Shown here: positions 49,501 through 58,112 of the stretch, piece after piece
Position numbering within the stretch: position 1 is the stretch's first letter
How the letters are laid out: the number at the start of each line of letters is the position of its first letter
From: Eubacterium sp.
GTDB taxonomy: Bacteria > Bacillota > Clostridia > Lachnospirales > Lachnospiraceae
NCBI GenBank assembly: GCA_017433825.1
Contig: JAFRGL010000025.1
Coordinates: 124,001-188,000, forward strand
Direction of reading: 5' to 3'
Length of the DNA stretch: 64,000 nucleotides
Made by a program: the position numbers and the translations under genes
Notes under the pieces: generated by a model
The model's database searches: none
What the model was told of the DNA's origin: nothing
What the model saw: the letters and a program-made list of their open reading frames with translations, nothing else

Positions 49501-52500
49501 TTATCCCCTGAAATACTTCACCGCCGCTTCAAACATGCGTATTTCGTAATTGCCGGGAACATTTTTGTAAATACCCGCTGAGTAACGCTCGGAATGTCCC
49601 ATCTTGCCGAATACCCGGCCGTCGGGTGAGGTAATGCCCTCGATAGCGCACATGGAGCCGTTCGGATTAAACTGGATATCCATGGTGGGATTTCCGGACA
49701 AATCCACGTACTGGGTGGCAATCTGTCCGTTTGCGGCCAGTTCCCTGATCAGCTTCTCATCTGCGATGAATCTGCCTTCGCCGTGGGAAATCGGCACATT
49801 TACGATATCGCCCGGGTTCATGAAGGAAAGCCAGGGAGATTTGTTAGAAGCAATCCTGGTGCGGACAATCTTGGACTGATGCCGGCCGATGGTATTAAAG
49901 GTCAGGGTCGGGCAGTCAGCGTCCGTATCAATGATTCTCCCGTAAGGTACCAGTCCCAGCTTAATAAGGGCCTGGAAGCCGTTGCAGATGCCGCACATCA
50001 GTCCGTCCCGGCTGTCAAGAAGCTCGGTAACCGCTTCCTTCACCGCACCGTTGCGGAAGAAGGCGGTAATGAAGTTGCCGCTGCCGTCGGGCTCGTCACC
50101 GCCGGAGAAACCGCCGGGGATGAAAATCATCTGGGATTCTTTTACTGACTTGGCGAACTTCTCTATGCTTGCGGTAATGCCTTCGGAGGAAAGGTTGTTG
50201 ATAACGATGATCTCCGCTTCCGCTCCCGCGTCTTCGCATGCCTTGGCACTGTCATATTCGCAGTTGGTGCCCGGGAAGGCAGGAATGACTACCTTCGGCC
50301 TTGCAGTTTTCACTGCCGGAGACAGGCAGGAGTCTGACCTGTAAGTGAACGCGGGCACCGCCTCTTCAGCGACGGAAATATTGCAGGGATATACGCCCTC
50401 CAGTTTGTTTTCATACAGGCTGTCAAGCTCTTTAGCGGAAACCTTTTCATTTCCGAAGGTGAAAAATCCGTCATCTGCAACCGTACCCAGGACTTTTCCG
50501 CATTCCGCATCTTCCGCCATCTCCAGCACAAAGCTGCCATAGCCGTAGCCGAAAAGTTCTTCCAAAGTCACGTCATCTGCAAAGGAGAAACCGAAGCCTG
50601 CGCCGAGGGTCATTTTATATACTGCTTCAAATACGCCGCCGAAGCCGCAGGTATAAGCGGAAACGGCTTTGCCGCTTCTTAATAGTTCCGTCACTTTGTC
50701 GAACACCTTCATCAGGGATTCGGGATCCGGAAGGTTTTCTTCCGTATAACCGGGGCTGATAACCACCGCTTTGTGTCCGGCGGCCTTGAAATCACCCGAT
50801 ACGATTTCATCAGTCTTCGCGCAGGTGACCGCAAAGGAAATCAGGGTGGGCGGTACGTCCAGGTTTTCAAATGAACCGCTCATGGAATCCTTGCCGCCAA
50901 TAGCTGCAATCGAGAGGTCTTTCTGGGCCTTAAACGCGCCTAAAAGGGCGGAAAGGGGCTGTCCCCAGCGGGAAGGATTGCTGCCCAGCTTCTGGAAATA
51001 TTCCTGGAAGGTCAGATAAACGTCGGAGAACTCCGCGCCGGAGGCGATCAGCTTGCAGACGGATTCCACAACCGCAAGATAAGCGCCGTGATAGGGACTC
51101 TCGCTGGACAGATAAGGATTGTAACCCCAGCTCATCAGCGAGCAGTCATCGGTATGCTTTTTCTCCACGGAGAACTTCTGCACCATGGCCTGTACCGGTG
51201 TCTTCTGCAAAGGTCCGCCGAAGGGCATCAGCACCGAGCCCGCGCCAATGGTGGAGTCAAAACGTTCGGAAAGGCCTCTCTTGGAGCAGATATTCAGGTC
51301 GGAAACGGTATTTTTTGCATTTTCCGCAAAGCTGTCCCTGACTTTTTTGCCGGAAATGCCTTTGGCTGCCGCTTCGATGGTAATATGCTTTTCCGCGCCG
51401 TTGGAATCCAGGAATGCACGGCTTATATCCACGATGGTATTGCCGTTCCAGTGCATCACCAGTCTGGGATTTTCCGTTACAACCGCCACAGGTGTAGCCT
51501 GCAGGTTTTCTTCTTTGGAAAGGGCAAGGAAGCCGTCCACATCCTTAGCTTCCACACATACGGCCATACGCTCCTGGGATTCGCTGATGGCCAGTTCCGT
51601 GCCGTCCAGGCCTTCGTATTTCTTCGGAACCGCGTCCAGATTGATTTCCAGGCCGTCTGCCAGTTCGCCGATGGCAACGGATACGCCGCCCGCGCCGAAG
51701 TCGTTGCAGCGCTTGATCATCCGGCTGGCCTTCGGGTTGCGGAACAGCCTCTGCAGCTTGCGGTCCTCCGGTGCATTGCCCTTCTGGACTTCCGCGCCGC
51801 AGGTTTCCACGGAATGTACGTTGTGGGCCTTGGAAGCGCCTGTGGCGCCGCCGATGCCGTCACGGCCGGTATTTCCGCCTAAAAGGATAACCACGTCGCC
51901 GGGTTCGGGACGTTCCCTTCTGACGTTCTCTGCAGGAGCTGCCGCGATAACAGCGCCGACTTCCATATGCTTGGCGGCATAGCCGGGATGATACAGTTCA
52001 TCCACGATGCCTGTGGCCAGGCCGATCTGGTTGCCGTAGGATGAATAACCGGCTGCGGCCGTAGTAACCAGCTTACGCTGGGGCAGCTTGCCGGGAATAG
52101 TCTCGCTGATGGGAACCGTGGGATCTGCGGCACCGGTAAGACGCATCGCGCCGTATACGTAGGATCTGCCGGAAAGCGGGTCCCTGATCGCGCCGCCCAC
52201 ACAGGTGGCTGCGCCGCCGAAGGGTTCGATTTCCGTCGGATGGTTATGCGTTTCATTTTTAAACAGGAGCAGCCAGGGCTCTTTCACCCCGTCCACCGTA
52301 ATATTTACCTTGACAGTGCAGGCGTTGATTTCCTCGGACTCGTCCAGCTTATCCAGCATGCCCTTCGCCCACAGGTATTTCACCATGATGGTACCGATGT
52401 CCATCAGGCATACAGGTTTGGTCCTTCCCAGTTCTTCCCTGACGGAAAGATACTCCCTGTAGGCATCCTCCAGAACCTTGTCTTCGAATTTAATATCATC

Positions 52501-53193
52501 GATTATGGTGCCGAAGGTGGTATGTCTGCAGTGATCGGACCAGTAGGTATCAATAAGCTTAAGCTCGGTAATGGTGGGATTGCGTTTTTCTCCCCTGAAA
52601 TACTGCTGGCAGAAAGCAATGTCGCCTTCATCCATGGCCAGGCCGTAGGTATCGATCATTTCCTTCAGGCCTGCGGCATCCAGCTCATTGAAGCCTTCCA
52701 GCACCGGTACGGTTTCGGGAATGTCATATTCTGTCTGAAGGGTATCCGGAAGCTCCAGGGAAGCAATCCGGGAATCCACGGGGTTAATGACGTATTTCTG
52801 AACCGCTTCCACGTCTTCATCAGACAAATCACCGTAAAGCACGTAAAGCTTCGCGGATTTGACGGTAGGCCGTTCCTTCTGGGAAATCAGCTGGATACAC
52901 TGGGCAGCGGAATCCGCCCGGATATCGAACTGTCCGGGAAGGTATTCCACCGCGAACACTTTTCCGCCTTCTGTATCCGGATTATCATATGTCAGGTCTA
53001 CCTGGGGCTCGGAAAACACGGTGCCCACCGCGTAATCAAAAAGTTCCTTATCGATATTTTCCGCGTCGTAACGGTTCAGCACGCGGACCTTTTCGATGCC
53101 GGAAATGCCCAGCAGGTTTTTAATATCGCCGTAAAGTGCCGCGGCTTCATTGGCAAATTCGTCTTTCTTTTCTACGAATATTCTGTATACCAT
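49501..53193 (-). CDS. purL: Phosphoribosylformylglycinamidine synthase, single-chain form
   Basis: 1230 residues. The synthetase part has DTYWSDHCRHTTF, ETHNHPTEIEPFGGAATCVGG broken over the metal site, and FGAGGVSVAIGELADG. The C-terminal class I glutaminase (about 965-1230) has its nucleophile in CGICNG and the GEGRF motif, so ammonia is supplied internally. Fourth step of IMP synthesis. Large single-chain PurL is usual in Clostridia of this type, unlike the PurSQL complex of Bacillus. It follows purD by 5 bp. Confidence 0.96.
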   Translation of the reverse strand: MVYRIFVEKKDEFANEAAALYGDIKNLLGISGIEKVRVLNRYDAENIDKELFDYAVGTVFSEPQVDLTYDNPDTEGGKVFAVEYLPGQFDIRADSAAQCIQLISQKERPTVKSAKLYVLYGDLSDEDVEAVQKYVINPVDSRIASLELPDTLQTEYDIPETVPVLEGFNELDAAGLKEMIDTYGLAMDEGDIAFCQQYFRGEKRNPTITELKLIDTYWSDHCRHTTFGTIIDDIKFEDKVLEDAYREYLSVREELGRTKPVCLMDIGTIMVKYLWAKGMLDKLDESEEINACTVKVNITVDGVKEPWLLLFKNETHNHPTEIEPFGGAATCVGGAIRDPLSGRSYVYGAMRLTGAADPTVPISETIPGKLPQRKLVTTAAAGYSSYGNQIGLATGIVDELYHPGYAAKHMEVGAVIAAAPAENVRRERPEPGDVVILLGGNTGRDGIGGATGASKAHNVHSVETCGAEVQKGNAPEDRKLQRLFRNPKASRMIKRCNDFGAGGVSVAIGELADGLEINLDAVPKKYEGLDGTELAISESQERMAVCVEAKDVDGFLALSKEENLQATPVAVVTENPRLVMHWNGNTIVDISRAFLDSNGAEKHITIEAAAKGISGKKVRDSFAENAKNTVSDLNICSKRGLSERFDSTIGAGSVLMPFGGPLQKTPVQAMVQKFSVEKKHTDDCSLMSWGYNPYLSSESPYHGAYLAVVESVCKLIASGAEFSDVYLTFQEYFQKLGSNPSRWGQPLSALLGAFKAQKDLSIAAIGGKDSMSGSFENLDVPPTLISFAVTCAKTDEIVSGDFKAAGHKAVVISPGYTEENLPDPESLMKVFDKVTELLRSGKAVSAYTCGFGGVFEAVYKMTLGAGFGFSFADDVTLEELFGYGYGSFVLEMAEDAECGKVLGTVADDGFFTFGNEKVSAKELDSLYENKLEGVYPCNISVAEEAVPAFTYRSDSCLSPAVKTARPKVVIPAFPGTNCEYDSAKACEDAGAEAEIIVINNLSSEGITASIEKFAKSVKESQMIFIPGGFSGGDEPDGSGNFITAFFRNGAVKEAVTELLDSRDGLMCGICNGFQALIKLGLVPYGRIIDTDADCPTLTFNTIGRHQSKIVRTRIASNKSPWLSFMNPGDIVNVPISHGEGRFIADEKLIRELAANGQIATQYVDLSGNPTMDIQFNPNGSMCAIEGITSPDGRVFGKMGHSERYSAGIYKNVPGNYEIRMFEAAVKYFRG

Positions 53194-53198
53194 ATGTG

Positions 53199-54467
53199 TC
53201 AGGCCTCCAAAGCTTTCAATGCTCTCGCGCCGATATCTTTTCTGTAATACATGTTGTCGAAATGGACTTTGTCCATCTTCTTATAGGCTTCGTCCACCGC
53301 TTCCTTCAAGGTGTCCGCCACGGCGGTAACGCCTAAGACACGGCCGCCGTTGGTAACCAGCACGCCGTCTTTGATGGCCGCGCCGGCAATATAGGTGCTG
53401 TCCGCCACTTCCGGAGCAACAGTCAGCGGGAAGCCTTTTTCATAGGCTGTGGGATAGCCGTCGGAGGCAGCCACCACACAGGCGCAGGATTTATCGGAAA
53501 ACTTCACTTCACACTCGGAAAGCCGTCCTTCGGTCACAGCCTGCATGATATCGAAAAGGTCGCTTTCCAGAAGCGGGAGCACCACCTGGGTTTCCGGATC
53601 TCCGAAACGGCAGTTGTATTCGATGACCTTCGGACCGTTTTCGGTAAGCATCAGGCCGAAATACAGGCAGCCTTTGAAGGTTCTGCCTTCCGCGTTCATC
53701 GCGTTGATGGTGGGCAGGAAAATCTTCTCCATGCAGTAGTCGGCAATCTCTTCCGTGTAATACGGATTCGGCGCGATGGTGCCCATGCCGCCGGTGTTCA
53801 GGCCTTCGTCATTGTCATGGGCGCGCTTGTGGTCCATGGAGGAAATCATCGGAACAACCACTTTGCCGTCGGTAAAGGAAAGCACGGTCACTTCCGGCCC
53901 TTCCAGGAACTCTTCGATAACGATATAGTCGCCGCTGGAGCCAAAGACTTTGTCTTCCATCATGGATTTGACAGCCTGCTTGGCTTCTTCCAGGGTATTC
54001 GCAATGATAACGCCCTTGCCCAGGGCCAGGCCGTCCGCCTTCACAACAGTGGGAAGCGGTGCCTTTTCCAGATATTCGAAGGCTTCTTCCATGTCATGGA
54101 ATACTTCGAAAGCAGCCGTGGGAATCTTGTATTTCTTCATCAGGTTTTTGGAAAATGCCTTGCTGCCTTCGATAACCGCGGCCTTCTTGTACGGTCCGAA
54201 ACAGGGAATGCCGGCTTTTTCCAGACGGTCGACACAGCCAAGCACCAACGGATCGTCCGGTGCCACGATGGCGTATTCAATACCGTTTTCCACCGCGAAT
54301 TTCGTAATGCCGTCCAGATCCTTGGCGTCAATGGGCACGCAGGTGGCATCGGCTGCAATACCGCCGTTGCCGGGAAGGCAGAACACTTCCGTTACCTTGC
54401 TGTTTTCCTTGATTTTCTTGATGATCGCATGTTCGCGGCCGCCGCCGCCCACTACCATAACTTTCAT
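53199..54467 (-). CDS. purD: Phosphoribosylamine-glycine ligase
   Basis: 422 residues of the ATP-grasp fold. It starts MKVMVVGGGGREHAI and has GLALGKGV, FLEGPEVTVLSF, NTGGMGTIAPNPY and CRFGDPETQVVLP. It joins glycine to phosphoribosylamine, the product of the PurF step. AGGAGGT precedes the ATG. Confidence 0.97.
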   Translation of the reverse strand: MKVMVVGGGGREHAIIKKIKENSKVTEVFCLPGNGGIAADATCVPIDAKDLDGITKFAVENGIEYAIVAPDDPLVLGCVDRLEKAGIPCFGPYKKAAVIEGSKAFSKNLMKKYKIPTAAFEVFHDMEEAFEYLEKAPLPTVVKADGLALGKGVIIANTLEEAKQAVKSMMEDKVFGSSGDYIVIEEFLEGPEVTVLSFTDGKVVVPMISSMDHKRAHDNDEGLNTGGMGTIAPNPYYTEEIADYCMEKIFLPTINAMNAEGRTFKGCLYFGLMLTENGPKVIEYNCRFGDPETQVVLPLLESDLFDIMQAVTEGRLSECEVKFSDKSCACVVAASDGYPTAYEKGFPLTVAPEVADSTYIAGAAIKDGVLVTNGGRVLGVTAVADTLKEAVDEAYKKMDKVHFDNMYYRKDIGARALKALEA

Positions 54468-54488
54468 TTAGAAGGAACCTCCTTACGA

Positions 54489-55670
54489 TTAATGATGGAA
54501 TAAACGCATGCCGGTAAATGCCATGGCGATACCGTATTTGTCGCAGCATTCGATTACCAGATCGTCACGGATGGAGCCGCCGGGCTCTGCGATGTATTTT
54601 ACACCGCTCTTGTGCGCCCGTTCGATATTGTCGGCGAAGGGGAAGAAAGCGTCGGAGCCGAGGGCCGCGCCGTCCTTGCCGGCCAGATATGCCGCCTGCT
54701 CCTCCTTCGTGAAGGGTTCGGGCCTGCGGTCGAAGTATTTCTGCCAGTTGCCGTCCGCACAGACATCTTCCTCGTTCTGGTTGATGTAGCCGTCGATGAC
54801 GTTGTCCCTCTCAGGACGTCCGAGGCTCTCCTTAAAGGGAAGGGAAAGCACCTTTTCGCTCTGGCGCAGGAACCAGGTATCCGCCTTGCTGCCTGCAAGC
54901 CTGGTGCAGTGAATCCTGGACTGCTGCCCGGCGCCTACGCCGATGGCCTGTCCGTCGATGGCGAAGCAGACGGAATTGGACTGGGTGTATTTCAGGGTAA
55001 TCAGGGAGACGATAAGGTCCCTGACCGCTGTTTCGGGAAGCTCTTTCTTTGCGGTAACCACATTGGAAAGAAGGGCTTCATTGATTTCAAAGAAATTGTG
55101 TCCCTGCTCGAAGGTGATGCCGAACACATCCTTGTGCTCGATGGCCGCGGGCACATAGTCCGGGTCAATCTGCACGATATTGTAGCCGCCTTTGCGTTTG
55201 GTTTTCAGGATGGCCAGCGCTTCGTCCGTATAGCCGGGAGCGATTACGCCGTCGCTGACTTCCCTCTTAATCATCTTCGCTGTAGTCGCGTCGCAGATGT
55301 CGGAAAGGGCAGCCCAGTCGCCGAAGGAGCAGAGCCTGTCGGTACCCCTGGCCCTGGCATAGGCGCAGGCAAGCGGGGAATCGTCCAGGCCTTCGATATC
55401 ATCTTCGAAAACCGCTTTTTTAAGTTCTGCGGAAAGGGGAATTCCCACCGCTGCGCTGGTGGGGCTTACATGCTTGAAGGAGGCGGCTGCCGGCATATGA
55501 AGGGCTTCCTTCAGTTCTTTTACCAGCTGCCAGGAGTTCAGTGCGTCCAGGAAGTTGATATAGCCGGGCTTGCCGGAGAGAATCTGTACCGGAAGTTCAC
55601 CTTCCGCCATAAAGATCCTTGCAGGTTTCTGGTTCGGGTTGCAGCCGTATTTCAGTTCAAATTCTTTCAT
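54489..55670 (-). CDS. purH: AICAR transformylase (stand-alone PurH C-terminal domain)
   Basis: 393 residues, starting with the transformylase motif FELKYGCNPNQKPA and containing the catalytic lysine-histidine motif SFKHVSPTSAAVG, GVGAGQQSRIHCTRLA and the C-terminal AEPGGSIRDD. The N-terminal IMP cyclohydrolase (MGS-like) domain of normal 510-residue PurH is absent. The next gene upstream encodes an unrelated IMP cyclohydrolase that supplies the last step. GGAGG precedes the ATG; the start is preceded by 12 bp after purO. Confidence 0.93.
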   Translation of the reverse strand: MKEFELKYGCNPNQKPARIFMAEGELPVQILSGKPGYINFLDALNSWQLVKELKEALHMPAAASFKHVSPTSAAVGIPLSAELKKAVFEDDIEGLDDSPLACAYARARGTDRLCSFGDWAALSDICDATTAKMIKREVSDGVIAPGYTDEALAILKTKRKGGYNIVQIDPDYVPAAIEHKDVFGITFEQGHNFFEINEALLSNVVTAKKELPETAVRDLIVSLITLKYTQSNSVCFAIDGQAIGVGAGQQSRIHCTRLAGSKADTWFLRQSEKVLSLPFKESLGRPERDNVIDGYINQNEEDVCADGNWQKYFDRRPEPFTKEEQAAYLAGKDGAALGSDAFFPFADNIERAHKSGVKYIAEPGGSIRDDLVIECCDKYGIAMAFTGMRLFHH

Positions 55671-55682
55671 TTTGCGTCCTCC

Positions 55683-56402
55683 TTACTGATTCTTGTTAAT
55701 CAGACGGCCTTCCGTGCTGCCGTCTTCCAGATTCTGATAAAGAACATACAGTGAAATCTTATTGTTTTCATCCAGCGCATCCCAAAGCTTGTCCGTAAAG
55801 GCATCGATATCATCCAGCATTGCGACACGTTCCGGCTCGCCCTGGAAGGTCGGAATCGGATTGCCGTCGCATACATATGTATGAATGAAATGTCCGAGAC
55901 CGGCCTTTGCGGGATAGGCAAAGCCATATCTGGCGCAGTCACTGCCTTCTTCGTCAATACTCTTTAAAATGCTCATTTCGTAGGAGAACCCATCCTCTTT
56001 AAAGGTACCCATGCAGCTGATCCTGGGCGTCCAGTTAGGGCCGTCCGGTTCAAAGCAGCGGCTTGTCAAGGACTCCGTAAAGGATTTGCCTTCTGCCAGT
56101 CCTTCATAGATGGTATCTGTCTGGTCGCCGTTGGTAACGATCAGTTTATTTTCATAACGGCGTACCGCTGCGTAAATAATAAGGCTGGGATCTTCCACTT
56201 TGGAGGCGTCAAACGGCTCAGTGTAAATGCTGCCGTCTTTCTCGGTGAAAATACGGTTGCGGCTGTTTGCGCTTCTGCCCATGATGAAATAAGCGAATAC
56301 GGCGTTTCTGCCATCCGGGGTTTCACCGGCCATAATGCCCCTGCCGGGATAGATGTTGCCGGAAAGCAGTTCGGTAATATCATTGACTTTGTAGATGTCC
56401 AT
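55683..56402 (-). CDS. Archaeal-type IMP cyclohydrolase (PurO family)
   Basis: 239 residues. The PurO/PF07826 fold is suggested by YPGRGIMAGETPDG, YFIMGRSANSRNR, VTNGDQTDTIYEG and FEPDGPNWTPRISC. It closes FAICAR to IMP. It is the non-orthologous replacement of the PurH N-terminal domain and lies directly before the lone AICAR transformylase gene. The ATG at 56402 has AGGAGA upstream and overlaps the purN stop by 1 bp (TAATG); a longer frame from 56477 lies in purN. Confidence 0.88.
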   Translation of the reverse strand: MDIYKVNDITELLSGNIYPGRGIMAGETPDGRNAVFAYFIMGRSANSRNRIFTEKDGSIYTEPFDASKVEDPSLIIYAAVRRYENKLIVTNGDQTDTIYEGLAEGKSFTESLTSRCFEPDGPNWTPRISCMGTFKEDGFSYEMSILKSIDEEGSDCARYGFAYPAKAGLGHFIHTYVCDGNPIPTFQGEPERVAMLDDIDAFTDKLWDALDENNKISLYVLYQNLEDGSTEGRLINKNQ

Positions 56403-57034
56403 TATTTCTTCTCCTGTTTTCTGTTCTCGACGATTTCTCTGGATACCAGTTCGACGGCTGCGGGAAGAAGCCTCCACTCCGCCAGCCGCATGACACGTTT
56501 CTGTAATATTTCCGGCGTATCCCCGTCTTTTACTGCAACAGCCTTCTGGAGGATAATCCTGCCGCCGTCGGGTATTTCGTTGACAAAATGCACAGTGGCG
56601 CCGGTGACCTTCACACCCTTTTCCAGGGCCGCCTCATGCACCTTCAGTCCATAGAAGCCCTCCCCGCAGAAGGAAGGGATAAGGGAAGGATGCACGTTGA
56701 TGATCCGGTCTTTGAAATGCTTTGTGAATTTCGCGCTTAAGATGGTCAGGAAGCCGGCCAGAACAATCAGGTCGATTTTCTCTTCATCCAGTTTCGCGGT
56801 CAGCTCCTTTTCGAAAGCGGACATTTTCTTTCTGTACGCTTTCTTCGGAATCGTAATGCCGCGGATACCGGCCTTCTCCGCCCTTGTCAGGGCGTAGGCG
56901 CCTTCCGTATCGGAAATAACCAGCACTACTTCACCGCTTGTGATAATGCCTTTGCCGCAGGCGTCAATGATGGCCTGCAGGTTGGTTCCGCCGCCGGAAA
57001 CCAGTACGGCAACCCTTGCCTTGTTCTTTTTCAT
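56402..57034 (-). CDS. purN: Phosphoribosylglycinamide formyltransferase
   Basis: 210 residues. It carries VLVSGGGTNLQAIIDAC, the IINVHPSLIPSFCG active-site loop with the catalytic histidine, and GATVHFVNEIPDGG. It formylates GAR using 10-formyl-THF. GGGAGG lies 5 bp before the ATG at 57034; a GTG two codons upstream is too close to that site. Confidence 0.95.
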   Translation of the reverse strand: MKKNKARVAVLVSGGGTNLQAIIDACGKGIITSGEVVLVISDTEGAYALTRAEKAGIRGITIPKKAYRKKMSAFEKELTAKLDEEKIDLIVLAGFLTILSAKFTKHFKDRIINVHPSLIPSFCGEGFYGLKVHEAALEKGVKVTGATVHFVNEIPDGGRIILQKAVAVKDGDTPEILQKRVMRLAEWRLLPAAVELVSREIVENRKQEKK

Positions 57035-57066
57035 ATCCACCTCCCGTCAGTCTTTCACGTGAACAC

Positions 57067-58110
57067 TTAAATCAGTTCGATTTTGTCTTCGCCTTTTACG
57101 ATTTCGCCCAGGATGTAGGCATCCTCTCCCGCTTCCTTCAGGATGGCCACTGCTTTGTCCGCTTCGGAAGCCGGAACCACAATGCTCATGCCCACACCCA
57201 TATTGAAGGTGTTGTACATATCCCTTTCGGGGATGCTGCCGGTTTCCGCAATGAGATCAAAGATGGGAAGCACCTTTACGGCATCCTTTCTGATTCTGGC
57301 GCAAAGGCCGTCGGGAATGCTTCTGGGAATATTCTCATAGAAGCCGCCCCCGGTAATATGTGAAATTCCTTTAACGGTTACCTCTGAAAGAAGTGCCAGC
57401 ACGGGCTTTACATAGATGCGGGTAGGTGTCAGCAGGGTGTCGCCTAAGGATTTGCCGCCGAGTTTCTCCACCGGGGCGGTCAGGTCGGCGTTTTCCACGT
57501 CAAATACCTTTCTGACCAGGGAGAAGCCGTTGGAATGCACGCCGGAGGAAACCAGGGCGATAACCACATCGCCTTCTTCCATCGTTTTATTGTCAATAAT
57601 CTTTTCCCTGTCAACGATACCGGTACAGTACCCTGCCAGGTCGTATTCTTCCTCGGGCATCATGCCGGGATGTTCTGCGGTTTCGCCGCCAATGAGCGCA
57701 GCGCCTGCCTGTACGCAGCCATCGCAGACACCCTTTACAATCGCCGCAATCTTTTCCGGGATGTTCTTGCCGCAGGCAATATAATCCAGGAAAAACAAAG
57801 GCTTCGCGCCGCAGCAGATAATGTCGTTGACGCACATGGCCACGCAGTCAATACCGATGGTATCATGTTTGTCCAGAAGGAAGGCCAGTTTCAGCTTGGT
57901 GCCTACGCCGTCGGTGCCGGATACAAGCACAGGGTTCTTCATCCCTGCAATATCCGGGGCAAAAAGGCCGCCGAAGCCGCCCACGTCCGAGCAGACGCCC
58001 TCTGTTGCGGTTCTGGCAATATCCTGCTTCATAAGTTCTACGGATTTGTAGCCGGCGGTAATGTCAACGCCTGCAGCAGCATAGCTGTCTGATTTGGATT
58101 TTGTGCTCAT
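57067..58110 (-). CDS. purM: Phosphoribosylformylglycinamidine cyclo-ligase
   Basis: 347 residues. Features are YAAAGVDITAGYKSVELMK, LVSGTDGVGTKLKLA, GGETAEHPGMMPEEEYDLAGYC (read across the site) and HITGGGFYENIPR. It makes aminoimidazole ribonucleotide. AAAGGAG is 6 bp before the ATG at 58110, so this start is preferred to one at 58143 inside purF. Gap to purF 2 bp. Confidence 0.96.
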   Translation of the reverse strand: MSTKSKSDSYAAAGVDITAGYKSVELMKQDIARTATEGVCSDVGGFGGLFAPDIAGMKNPVLVSGTDGVGTKLKLAFLLDKHDTIGIDCVAMCVNDIICCGAKPLFFLDYIACGKNIPEKIAAIVKGVCDGCVQAGAALIGGETAEHPGMMPEEEYDLAGYCTGIVDREKIIDNKTMEEGDVVIALVSSGVHSNGFSLVRKVFDVENADLTAPVEKLGGKSLGDTLLTPTRIYVKPVLALLSEVTVKGISHITGGGFYENIPRSIPDGLCARIRKDAVKVLPIFDLIAETGSIPERDMYNTFNMGVGMSIVVPASEADKAVAILKEAGEDAYILGEIVKGEDKIELI

Positions 58111-58112
58111 GT

